Part shown: positions 1 to 6,859 of the stretch, one piece after another
Numbering within the stretch: the stretch's first letter is position 1
How the letters are laid out: every line of letters begins with the position of its first letter
Origin: Clostridiales bacterium
GTDB lineage: Bacteria > Bacillota > Clostridia > Saccharofermentanales > Saccharofermentanaceae
Direction: 5' to 3'
Assembly (NCBI GenBank): GCA_003543635.1
Contig: DNAE01000138.1
Span: 1-15,406 of the forward strand
Length of the DNA: 15,406 bases
Program-made: the position numbers and the translations under genes
The notes under the pieces: model-generated
Told to the model about the DNA's origin: nothing
Seen by the model: only the letters and a program-made list of their open reading frames with translations
The model's database searches: none

Positions 1-1
1 T

Positions 2-817
2 CCCAGGCTTGAGACCGAGGTCTATCCCGACGGTGTGGAGGTCATAAGCGACATTCCCTACAAGGAGAGCGGACTTAAGGAGAACCTTCTGGATTACTAT
101 ATACCTTCAGGTTATGAGATGGAGCACGGCGGAAGGAAAGAGGCCTTCTTCCTGATCCACGGGGGCGCCCTTGTCTACGGCAATAAGGAACTGGACAAAT
201 GCTTCGGAATGTACCTTGCAAAGACATCGGGGATCCCCGTCGTCAACATCAATTACCGCCTGTTTCCGGATACGGATCTCAAGGGTATGATAAGCGATAT
301 AAAAGATGCCATGGAACATGCCTTTAAGGATAAGGGATTTAACGATCTTCATATGATCGGGGATTCCTCCGGCGGCTACCTTTCCATGCTCATGTCCGTG
401 TTTGCCCGGGATGAGGGAGTCCGGAGCAACCTGGGGATGGAACTTGACCCCGGGATCACCTCCTCATCCTGCAATATGATCTGCGCCTCCTTTAAGACGG
501 ATCACCGAATGCTCCCGGGCATCTACTTCGGTAAAAAGGAGACACTGCCCCCCTTCGTATACGACCTCACCATGCTCGCCGAGAGGAAGACCTTCCCTCC
601 CTGTGCCTTCATGACGGGGGATAAGGATTTCCTGCAAAAGGAGAACAGGGAGTTTAAAAAGCTCCTCGACGAGAAGGGTATCCCCTGCAGATTCCTCGAC
701 TTCGAATCGGAGGGGGATCGGGTCATGTTCCATGTATTCCCCGTGGCAAGACCCGTTTGGCCCGAATCCATAAAAGCAACGGAAATGTTCATAGAGAATG
801 CCAAGGCTAGCGTTTAA
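2..817 (+). CDS. alpha/beta hydrolase, esterase/lipase-like (5' partial)
   Basis: The reading frame is open from base 2 to the stop, so the gene almost certainly starts upstream of the window; the GTG at 35 is only the first in-frame start-like codon. Numbering from that GTG, the family landmarks are in order: the oxyanion-hole motif HGG at residues 42-44, the nucleophile elbow GDSSGG with Ser111, the acid residue Asp198 in TGDKD, and a C-terminal FH motif with His233. This is the layout of hormone-sensitive-lipase/acetyl-esterase type serine hydrolases. I see no signal peptide, but the true N-terminus is missing. The last 20 bases overlap the LtaS-like gene in another frame, suggesting translational coupling and a shared role, perhaps ester removal from a cell-envelope or carbohydrate substrate (inference). 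Fold and catalytic triad are well supported; the substrate is unknown. Confidence 0.85.
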   Translation, partial: PRLETEVYPDGVEVISDIPYKESGLKENLLDYYIPSGYEMEHGGRKEAFFLIHGGALVYGNKELDKCFGMYLAKTSGIPVVNINYRLFPDTDLKGMISDIKDAMEHAFKDKGFNDLHMIGDSSGGYLSMLMSVFARDEGVRSNLGMELDPGITSSSCNMICASFKTDHRMLPGIYFGKKETLPPFVYDLTMLAERKTFPPCAFMTGDKDFLQKENREFKKLLDEKGIPCRFLDFESEGDRVMFHVFPVARPVWPESIKATEMFIENAKASV

Positions 818-2879
818 GGATCTTAAGATACGAAGACCTTTTCTGCCGTGTGCATTGCCCGCGGCGGTTTTCTTCTATGAGGTGATATTTGCCCTTCTGG
901 TCTCCGGCAGACCGCAGCTGAGCGCAATCTCCCATATGCTCCTGGCGTCCTTATATCTTACGGCGCTCCCGGTGATCTTTATCCTCGTTATCGAAGCGAA
1001 GGACAGAAGGGTCGCGGGACCCGTTGCGGCGGTACTGATCCTTTTATTCTCGTTACCGTTCCTCATCGAGTTCTTTATCCATATGCAGTTCAGGACCCTC
1101 TACGATGTGAACACGGTCTTAAACGGCGGAGAAGGTGCCCTGACGGGCTTCGGACAGACGATAAAGAGCCTTGTGCTGTCGGCATCGGGAATAAGGGCCC
1201 TGCTCTTATACATCCTTCCGACGATCATCTTCGTAACGGTATTTGTGCTGACGGGGAAGGAGGATCCGGTTCCGGTAAAGAAGACGGTGATCATCCTTTT
1301 GACCGTATCCCTTTTTGCCCTGGGACTCGATATCACGGCATACGGAAATAACGAGTTCGACAGCCGGCTGGCGGGGGAAGAGTACAGTTTCCAGGAGGCC
1401 GTTCCGAGACTGGGATTAATGACCGCCGTAAGGCTGGATCTTAAGAACGGCAAGAACGGGGACCTGACCTTTTCCGATACGACGGGTGTCCCCGATTATG
1501 TGATGCCAACTTTTACACCGACACCTTCGCCCACCCCGGCTCCGTCTCTTCCTGACGCTACGCCCACACCGTCGCCTTCGCCGACTCCCGTTCCCGTGCC
1601 CCAGGTGATGGATATCGACTTCGACCGCATATCGGAGGAGTCCTCGGGTACCATATCGAGCCTGGCAACTTACTGCGGGGGATTGACCCCCTCCAACACC
1701 AATAACTATACGGGACTTTTTGAGGGCAAGAACCTGATCCTGATAACGGCAGAGGCGTTCACGGCGGAGGTCATAGATCCGGAGCTCACCCCGACCCTTT
1801 ACAGGCTGGCTTATAACGGCATCAACTTCAATGATTTCTACGTACCTGCCACCGCCGGTACCACCGGGGGCGAATTCACCCATCTGTTCGGTCTCCTTCC
1901 CACCCTGGGGGGAGCATCGGTGCCCCACATGACTTCCCGGGGAGATACCTTCTTCACCATGGGAAACCAATTGGAGGGTTACTTCGGCATGGCCTTCCAT
2001 AACAACGACTATACCTTCTATTCCAGGAATACCACCCACGACAAGCTGGGTTACTCCGACGGATTCATGGGCTGGGGAAACGGCATGGAGGAATTCGTGG
2101 ATCCCGTATGGCCGGAAAGCGACCTTCAGATGTTTCAGGGGACCGTACCCCTTTATATCGAACGGGAGCCTTTCAATGTCTACTACATGACCGTCAGCGG
2201 CCACAGCAATTACAGCAGGGGTGCCAATGCCATGGCCAGGGAACACTGGGATGAGACGGCCTTTATGGAGGATGAATACTCCGAGAGGGTCAGGGCATAT
2301 ATCGCGGCAAACCTGGAACTGGAGGCATCCATGAGCTATCTTGTCTCAGAGCTGGAGGCCCGGGGAATCGAGGACGACACCGTTATCTGTATCGTCGCCG
2401 ATCACTATCCCTATGGCCTCGACAGGGATGCGCCCCCGGGGAACATGCCTTATCTCTCGGAGCTCTACGGCTACGATGTTACCAACTACATGGAGAGGGA
2501 TCACAACCGGGCCATCATCTGGTGCGGATGCCTGGAGGATCAGGAACCGATCATTGTAGACTCCCCCGCTTCGTCCATGGACCTTCTTCCCACCCTCCTG
2601 AATCTCTTCGGATGCGAATGGGATTCCAGGCTCTTCCCCGGAAGGGACGTGCTCTCCGATGCCATGCCCCTGTACTTCAATCTCAACTACGATTGGAAGA
2701 CGGATCTGGGGACCTATATCAACTCCCGGAACGAATTCATACCGGCAAGCGAAGACATAGTGGTCCCGGACGGTTACGTGGATGCGATGAGGGAGATAGT
2801 CTCTGACAAGATAACGTACACCAGAGGCTGTATCTCCTCCGATTTTTTCGCCTATATACTTCCTGTGGAGGAGGACTGA
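798..2879 (+). CDS. LtaS-family membrane phosphoglycerol transferase / sulfatase-like protein
   Basis: This 693-residue protein has five probable N-terminal membrane helices (about 17-37, 45-66, 74-97, 132-152, 162-182). A Thr/Pro-rich linker (about 238-268) follows, then a C-terminal extracellular alkaline-phosphatase/sulfatase-fold domain (about 308-620). Candidate metal and catalytic residues match lipoteichoic acid synthase: Glu319 after the first strand, Thr355/356 in AGTTGGE (catalytic threonine position), His469 in SGHSNY, and Asp535-His536 in VADHYPYG. The family moves glycerol-phosphate from phosphatidylglycerol onto a growing polymer or glycan outside the cell; the acceptor here cannot be told. 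Staphylococcal LtaS is about 646 residues; the extra length is largely the TP linker. The ATG at 798 has only a weak upstream AGAG and lies inside the hydrolase gene, so translation is probably coupled. Other glycan-modifying phosphotransferases of the same fold are an alternative. Confidence 0.85.
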   Translation: MPRLAFKDLKIRRPFLPCALPAAVFFYEVIFALLVSGRPQLSAISHMLLASLYLTALPVIFILVIEAKDRRVAGPVAAVLILLFSLPFLIEFFIHMQFRTLYDVNTVLNGGEGALTGFGQTIKSLVLSASGIRALLLYILPTIIFVTVFVLTGKEDPVPVKKTVIILLTVSLFALGLDITAYGNNEFDSRLAGEEYSFQEAVPRLGLMTAVRLDLKNGKNGDLTFSDTTGVPDYVMPTFTPTPSPTPAPSLPDATPTPSPSPTPVPVPQVMDIDFDRISEESSGTISSLATYCGGLTPSNTNNYTGLFEGKNLILITAEAFTAEVIDPELTPTLYRLAYNGINFNDFYVPATAGTTGGEFTHLFGLLPTLGGASVPHMTSRGDTFFTMGNQLEGYFGMAFHNNDYTFYSRNTTHDKLGYSDGFMGWGNGMEEFVDPVWPESDLQMFQGTVPLYIEREPFNVYYMTVSGHSNYSRGANAMAREHWDETAFMEDEYSERVRAYIAANLELEASMSYLVSELEARGIEDDTVICIVADHYPYGLDRDAPPGNMPYLSELYGYDVTNYMERDHNRAIIWCGCLEDQEPIIVDSPASSMDLLPTLLNLFGCEWDSRLFPGRDVLSDAMPLYFNLNYDWKTDLGTYINSRNEFIPASEDIVVPDGYVDAMREIVSDKITYTRGCISSDFFAYILPVEED

Positions 2880-2880
2880 A

Positions 2881-3492
2881 TTACTTTTCCCTTGTCTCCG
2901 CGTAGGTCCTGTTTATCAGGTTGGAAACGGGCTTATAGACAAAGAATGTGATCAGGGCCACCACGATCCCCTTGAAGAGATTGAAGGGGAGGAATACCCA
3001 GAGGACCAGGGAGAGCTTATCCGTTATGAAGGGATTAAAGCTGCACATCCCGAGGATCGCCTCCATGGGGAAATGCAAAACGGATCCGTAAAGGGGCAAT
3101 GTCACGAAGAAGTTGAAGGGGCAGGCTACGGCCGCCAGTACCGCCGTTGCCAGGAGCATGGAGATTATGGCACCCTTTCTCGTTCTGTGCTTCGAATAGA
3201 AGAATCCCGCGGTGAAGACGTATATGCTTCCCGTTATGAAGTTGGAAGCTTCTCCGATGCCTGCCGTTCCCGTTGCGGGAAGATGGATGAGATTCTTCAA
3301 AAGCTCGATGATGACACCGTATACGGGACCTAATGCGAAGGATCCCACGAGTACGGGTACTTCGGAGAAATCGAACTTGAGGAAGGGGGGCATGAAGGGC
3401 AGGGGGAACTCAAGATACATGAGGACCACGGCAAGCGCTGTCATGATCGCGGTAACGGCGATCTTTCTGATAAAGATCTTTCTTTCGGGCAT
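2881..3492 (-). CDS. ribU: riboflavin ECF transporter S component RibU
   Basis: This 203-residue hydrophobic protein has about six membrane helices and no soluble domain. The region around residues 40-90 carries the RibU signature: FDFSEVPVLVG, then GPVYGVIIELLKNLIH, then a TGTAGIGEASNF segment. RibU binds riboflavin with high affinity and works with the shared EcfT and EcfA/A' energy-coupling module, which is not in this window. The FMN riboswitch directly upstream independently supports the substrate. The ATG at 3492 sits 10 nt after an AAGGAG at 3503-3508 that is itself part of the riboswitch 3' end. The gene ends 1 bp from the stop of the convergent LtaS-like gene, with no terminator between them. 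High FMN is expected to lower expression (known behaviour of this riboswitch class). Confidence 0.95.
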   Translation of the reverse strand: MPERKIFIRKIAVTAIMTALAVVLMYLEFPLPFMPPFLKFDFSEVPVLVGSFALGPVYGVIIELLKNLIHLPATGTAGIGEASNFITGSIYVFTAGFFYSKHRTRKGAIISMLLATAVLAAVACPFNFFVTLPLYGSVLHFPMEAILGMCSFNPFITDKLSLVLWVFLPFNLFKGIVVALITFFVYKPVSNLINRTYAETREK

Positions 3493-3500
3493 AAAAAAAC

Positions 3501-3647
3501 AACTCCTTTCATCCGGACTTTACCGTCGGCCACGGAATCTCACCGTGTCAGTCCCGCCTTAAGATTTTGCGGGAGTTGCGGGCTGGACGCTTCCTTAAGG
3601 TCGCGTGTTACCGCCGGTCGAGGAATCACACCTCGCCTTGGAACGAC
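3501..3647 (-). promoter_or_regulatory. FMN riboswitch (RFN element)
   Basis: Read on the minus strand, the conserved RFN blocks occur in order: GATTCCTCGACCGGCGGTA, AGCCCGCAA, a P4-like hairpin (TCCCGC/GCGGGA, 3552-3574), GGTGAGATTCCGTGGCCGA, CGGTAAAGTCCGGATGAAAG. The closing P1 helix can form between GUUCC near the 5' end and GGAGU at 3502-3506, which includes the ribU Shine-Dalgarno. FMN binding would therefore be expected to hide the ribosome site. A run of seven U (3493-3499) follows directly and abuts the start codon. The predicted transcription start lies only a few bases upstream of the aptamer. Confidence 0.96.
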
Positions 3648-3650
3648 TTT

Positions 3651-3678
3651 ATTATACACGTGTTGCGGAATTTGAAAA
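3651..3678 (-). promoter_or_regulatory. sigma-A-type promoter of ribU
   Basis: On the minus strand there is a perfect TATAAT (3651-3656) and, 16 bp upstream, a TTTTCA (3673-3678) matching four of six bases of the -35 consensus. Transcription would start near 3644-3645, at the 5' edge of the FMN aptamer. The -35 lies only 3 bp past the stop codon of the upstream carboxypeptidase gene. No terminator intervenes, so read-through from that operon into the riboswitch is also possible. Confidence 0.75.
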
Positions 3679-3681
3679 GCC

Positions 3682-4560
3682 CTATTCGTCCCAGGGGAGT
3701 ATCTGACGGAGATCGTAGTATGCCTCCAGGGAAAGATCGTTCTCGTAAAGGTAGGTGGCAAGTTCCACCCCCACGTATCTGTAATGCCAGGCCTCTATGT
3801 CGTAGCCGGTCTCGTATCTGTACTGCTCCTGAAATCTTCTTACGAAGCCGAATTCGTAGCAGTGTTCGTTGACCCATTGACCCGTGGTGGTCTCGCCGAA
3901 TTCGTCCAGGATCTCGGAGTAACCCGCGGGGGTGATATCCAGGGCAAGTCCCAGCTGGTGTTCCGACCTTCCGGGGACCGCGTTCTTCCTCACGGCGAAT
4001 TCTATGCCGCGAAGGTTCCTTGACCTGTCGAAAAGATACTGCTGGGTATTGTAGTCCCTGAAGCCCGACACCAGGAAGAGCCCCTGACCCGTTGCCTCCA
4101 CGCAGGCGTCGTACATGGCGATCCAGGCATCGCAGGCCTCCTGACGGAGCTGCTGGTTCATGGAGTTGGGTGCCGTTACCAGATCGTCCGGGACATAGTC
4201 CTCGGGGAGGGCATAGTACTTGTTCACCAGCACCGTGACATCGTCGGGATCCTCTACTATGGTGGCCCTTATGGACCTTGCGTCCACGTAGCCGTTATAC
4301 CAGGTCTCATCGAACTGGGGCTCCACGTATTCGGGGACCGGAGTGGGTACCGGCGAAGGGGTGGGGACGGGCGTATCCGTGGGAACGGGAGTGGGGGCGG
4401 CCGTCGTAGCTTGGGTGCTTTCCGCCGCCGCTTCCGTTGAGACTATGGTCTCTTCGGAGGGAAGATTTCCGGTGCATCCCGGGGCGGACGCAAAAACAGC
4501 GGCAATAAGAATAACTGCCGCCGTCGTCTTTATCCTTTGATCAAGATCACCTGTTCTCAT
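3682..4560 (-). CDS. VanY-type D-alanyl-D-alanine carboxypeptidase lipoprotein
   Basis: With the ATG at 4560 the product has 292 residues. It starts with a basic n-region and a hydrophobic core (about 11-26) ending in SAPGC, so Cys29 is a plausible lipidation site. A low-complexity Ser/Thr/Ala/Pro region with TPVPT-like repeats (about 40-78) follows, then the peptidase M15B (VanY/DacB) domain (about 100-285). Zinc ligands and the catalytic base are visible: His201 and Asp208 in SEHQLGLALD, and Glu256 and His259 in EAWHYR. The family removes the terminal D-Ala from peptidoglycan stem peptides outside the membrane. No vanA/vanB-type resistance genes are nearby, so this is probably routine wall trimming. 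Longer in-frame starts exist (TTG 4590, ATG 4581) deeper in the upstream gene, but 4560 gives the cleanest signal peptide and has AAGGA just upstream, though unusually close. It overlaps the nucleotidyltransferase gene by 14 nt, indicating one operon. Confidence 0.88.
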   Translation of the reverse strand: MRTGDLDQRIKTTAAVILIAAVFASAPGCTGNLPSEETIVSTEAAAESTQATTAAPTPVPTDTPVPTPSPVPTPVPEYVEPQFDETWYNGYVDARSIRATIVEDPDDVTVLVNKYYALPEDYVPDDLVTAPNSMNQQLRQEACDAWIAMYDACVEATGQGLFLVSGFRDYNTQQYLFDRSRNLRGIEFAVRKNAVPGRSEHQLGLALDITPAGYSEILDEFGETTTGQWVNEHCYEFGFVRRFQEQYRYETGYDIEAWHYRYVGVELATYLYENDLSLEAYYDLRQILPWDE

Positions 4561-5290
4561 ATTCCTTGCAGGTCTTCTCATAGTTCTCAAGGGTGCCTAT
4601 GTCGATACATTCGCCGTCGCCCTTGAAGGCGTAGACGGGCATCCTCTTGTAGAGCCAGGAGGGGAAGTTGCCGGGTGCATCCGGGGAGTTGCCCTCCTCG
4701 AGATATGTATCGATCAGGGGAAGGATATCCTTGCCGTAGAAATATGTGGCGTAGATGCCCCACTCGCTCTTGGGCTCCACGGGCTTCTCCTCCATGTCGA
4801 GAACGCGGCAGTCGTCGTCAAGGACGGCAACGGCCAGTTTCTGCCTCTGGTGAAGCTCGGGAACGTTTATGGCGATAAGGGTGGGAGCCTTCTTCTCGTT
4901 AAAGAATGCCTGCATATTCTCGATGCTGTATGTGAAGATGTTATCACCTGCGAGGATGCAGACATCCTCATCGATGCCCAGCTGATCTATGGTGAACTTT
5001 ATGTCGCCGATGGCACCTCTTTTGTTGGTGTCGTCGGTGGTTCCGTCGTTAAGTACTACGACGGGTGCCTTGCCTTCGCGGTCAAGCCCCTCGGCCCAGG
5101 AGGAGAACTGATCTGCAAACAGATCGTTCGTGATGATCACCACCTTCGAAAGGCCCGATATCTTATCCACGGAATCCATGATGTAGTCTATTATCAGTCT
5201 GCTTCCCAGGGGGAGAAGAGACTTAGGTTTGTCTTTTGTAAGCGGATAAAGTCTTGTCGCATAACCTGCAGCGAGCAATATCGCGATCAT
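4547..5290 (-). CDS. sugar-phosphate (or LicC-like) nucleotidyltransferase
   Basis: This 247-residue protein is a single-domain nucleotidyltransferase of the GT-A/RmlA-like fold. The N-terminal loop AAGYATRLYPLT (residues 7-18) and PKSLLPLG (22-29) bind the nucleotide and phosphate. Asp116 in AGDNI and Asp230 in CIDIGT are at the metal-binding positions, and EEKP (167-170) matches the conserved sugar-contacting segment. Such enzymes couple NTP to sugar-1-phosphate, or to phosphocholine in the LicC branch; no left-handed beta-helix tail is present, unlike GlmU. The exact substrate is not readable. The start is well set: AAAGGAGG at 5300-5307, 9 nt before ATG. It is first in an operon with the VanY-like gene and is transcribed divergently from glmU, another nucleotidyltransferase, pointing to envelope polymer synthesis (inference). 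Confidence 0.85.
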   Translation of the reverse strand: MIAILLAAGYATRLYPLTKDKPKSLLPLGSRLIIDYIMDSVDKISGLSKVVIITNDLFADQFSSWAEGLDREGKAPVVVLNDGTTDDTNKRGAIGDIKFTIDQLGIDEDVCILAGDNIFTYSIENMQAFFNEKKAPTLIAINVPELHQRQKLAVAVLDDDCRVLDMEEKPVEPKSEWGIYATYFYGKDILPLIDTYLEEGNSPDAPGNFPSWLYKRMPVYAFKGDGECIDIGTLENYEKTCKEYENR

Positions 5291-5322
5291 ATGAGCAAAC
5301 CTCCTTTGAAAAGATTTTTTAT

Positions 5323-5331
5323 ATTATAGCA
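5323..5331 (-). promoter_or_regulatory. extended -10 promoter for the nucleotidyltransferase-vanY operon
   Basis: On the minus strand the sequence reads TGCTATAAT, a perfect -10 hexamer with the TGn extension. No convincing -35 is found 16-18 bp upstream, as expected for an extended -10 promoter. Transcription would start near 5316, giving a leader of about 26 nt that contains the AAAGGAGG site. Confidence 0.65.
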
Positions 5332-5349
5332 CTAATGCTCTCCATTATT

Positions 5350-5358
5350 TGCTATAAT
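5350..5358 (+). promoter_or_regulatory. extended -10 promoter for glmU
   Basis: The plus strand reads TGCTATAAT, identical to the element facing the other way at 5323-5331. No good -35 hexamer lies at 5329-5336. Transcription would start near 5365, giving a glmU leader of about 85 nt that includes the hairpin at 5385-5413. Confidence 0.65.
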
Positions 5359-5384
5359 TACGTGGAAGATATTTCAGAAGGAAC

Positions 5385-5413
5385 GGGGGGACACTTTGTG
5401 TCCTACCCCTTTT
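5385..5413 (+). terminator. terminator-like hairpin in the glmU leader (possible attenuator)
   Basis: GGGGGGACAC (5385-5394) pairs with GTGTCC (5398-5403) and CCCC (5406-5409). This gives a 10-bp GC-rich stem with a TTT loop and a two-base TA bulge on the 3' side, followed by TTTT (5410-5413). It lies downstream of the predicted glmU promoter and 36 nt before the ATG, so it would act as an attenuator or leader structure rather than end an upstream gene. The short U-run makes efficient termination uncertain. Confidence 0.55.
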
Positions 5414-5449
5414 GATGTGTCTAAGGCAATAAGAAGAGGTAAAGAATAA

Positions 5450-6859
5450 ATGGATATTTGTGCAGTTGTCATGGCGGCAGGCGAAGGAACGAGGATGAAG
5501 TCCGTCCACTCCAAGGTGGTCCATCAGGTGGCGGGAAAACCCATAATCAAATGGGTCGCCGATGCCCTTTGCGAAGCCGGCTGTAACGAACAGGTCTATA
5601 TAGTAGGAGAGAAGCAGGAGGAGATAAGGAACGTTCTCGGAGAGAATGTGGCCTATGTCTTCCAGGAGCAGAGATTAGGTACCGGCCACGCCGTTATGCA
5701 GGCGGCTCCCTTCCTGGAGGGCAGGGACGGATATGTCATCGTCCTTCCCGGTGATTCCCCCATGGTGAGCGCGGCGACGATCGCCAAGGCGGTGAACAAG
5801 ATGAACGAGGGCGACTACGGCGCCGTGGTTATCACGGCGGTGGCGGAAGACCCCACGGGATACGGAAGACTTGTCCGCGACTTCGAGGGCAATGTGCTGA
5901 AGATCGTGGAGGATAAGGACTGTACTCCGGACGAGAAGGCCATCAAGGAGATCAACTCCTCCATGTACGTCTTTAAGACGTCTTTGCTCCTTTCCGCTCT
6001 GGGAAGGTTATCCGCCCAGAATGCCCAGCAGGAATACTACCTCACGGACACCATCGAGATCCTCATCTGGGACGGCAACAAGATCGGTTCCGTTGTCTGC
6101 GACATCGAGGACACCATGGGCGTCAACAACAGGCGTCAGCTCCTTGAGGCGGGCAAGATAATGAATAAGAGGATCCTGGAGAAGCACATGGCAAACGGTG
6201 TGCAGATCATCGACGAGAACTCCACCTGGATCCATCATGCCGTGGAGATCGGACAGGATACGACGATCCTTCCGGGATCCATCCTCATGGGAAACACCGT
6301 TATCGGCAGGGAGTGCATCATCGGTGAGAACACGAGACTTGACGGAGTACAGGTGGGTGACGGTACGGTCATCGACTACTCCGTAGCCACCTCCTGTGTC
6401 ATCGGAGCCGATTGCCGTATCGGACCCTTCTCCCATATAAGGCCCGACACGAGGATCAACGATCACGTGACCATCGGGGCCTATGTCGAGGTGAAGAATT
6501 CCGTGATCGACGACTACACCAGGGCAAGGCACCTTACATACATCGGAGATTCCACGGTGGGTAAGAACGTCAACTTCGGATGCGGTACCGTAACCTGTAA
6601 CTTCGACGGTCAGGATAAGGTGGGATGCACCATCGAGGATAACGTCTTCATAGGAGGTAACTCCAACATCCTCTCCTCGGTGGTCCTCGGTAAGGACAGT
6701 TACATCGCGGCGGGATCCACCATAACAAATGACGTTCCTCCCCTGGGACTCGGTATCGGAAGATCAAAGCAGGTCAACAAGGATGACTGGGTCGCCAAGA
6801 AGAACAGGCTCAGGGGAGCCAACTATATCAAGCTCGATACGAAGAGGAGCGAACTTTGA
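5450..6859 (+). CDS. glmU: bifunctional GlmU: glucosamine-1-P acetyltransferase / GlcNAc-1-P uridyltransferase
   Basis: This 469-residue cytoplasmic enzyme makes UDP-GlcNAc, precursor of peptidoglycan and wall polymers. The N-terminal uridyltransferase domain (about 1-230) has MAAGEGTRMKS (8-18), Lys22, GTGHA (77-81), and the Mg-binding positions Asp102 (PGDSP) and Asn226 (GVNN). The C-terminal left-handed beta-helix acetyltransferase domain (about 250-450) shows hexapeptide repeats. It keeps the residues equivalent to E. coli Arg333, Lys351, His363, Tyr366, Asn377 and Lys392 at Arg331, Lys349, His361, Tyr364, Asn375 and Lys390. Length fits the family (about 456 residues). GAGGT lies 9 nt before the ATG. 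It heads a glmU-pth-mfd cluster; the prs gene that often sits between glmU and pth in Firmicutes is absent. The last four bases overlap pth. Confidence 0.97.
   Translation: MDICAVVMAAGEGTRMKSVHSKVVHQVAGKPIIKWVADALCEAGCNEQVYIVGEKQEEIRNVLGENVAYVFQEQRLGTGHAVMQAAPFLEGRDGYVIVLPGDSPMVSAATIAKAVNKMNEGDYGAVVITAVAEDPTGYGRLVRDFEGNVLKIVEDKDCTPDEKAIKEINSSMYVFKTSLLLSALGRLSAQNAQQEYYLTDTIEILIWDGNKIGSVVCDIEDTMGVNNRRQLLEAGKIMNKRILEKHMANGVQIIDENSTWIHHAVEIGQDTTILPGSILMGNTVIGRECIIGENTRLDGVQVGDGTVIDYSVATSCVIGADCRIGPFSHIRPDTRINDHVTIGAYVEVKNSVIDDYTRARHLTYIGDSTVGKNVNFGCGTVTCNFDGQDKVGCTIEDNVFIGGNSNILSSVVLGKDSYIAAGSTITNDVPPLGLGIGRSKQVNKDDWVAKKNRLRGANYIKLDTKRSEL

Larger units (their letters stand above)
5323..5358. repeat. 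perfect 9-bp inverted repeat in the divergent promoter region
   Basis: ATTATAGCA (5323-5331) and TGCTATAAT (5350-5358) are exact reverse complements separated by 18 bp. Each arm is a full extended -10 element for the gene on its own side, so the symmetry probably reflects two mirrored promoters rather than a classical operator. The arms lie about 27 bp apart, close enough that polymerase bound at one would cover the other. Confidence 0.75.

Noticed and set aside
1416..2246. 276-residue open frame on the minus strand inside the LtaS-like gene
   Set aside because: It lies opposite a well-supported coding sequence, its translation is rich in Gly/Arg/His low-complexity stretches with no domain, and its frame is kept open by the codon bias of the real gene.
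3682..4560. Vancomycin-resistance locus because of the VanY-like product
   Set aside because: No VanR/S/H/A/X-type genes are next to it; M15B carboxypeptidases are common housekeeping enzymes.
4561..4590. Longer N-terminus of the VanY-like protein (TTG at 4590 or ATG at 4581)
   Set aside because: It would overlap the upstream gene by up to 44 nt, with no good ribosome site, and put extra charged residues before an otherwise normal lipoprotein signal peptide.
5323..5358. The inverted repeat as a classical repressor operator
   Set aside because: The arms coincide base for base with extended -10 elements and no regulator gene is adjacent, so promoter symmetry explains it more simply; an operator role is not excluded.
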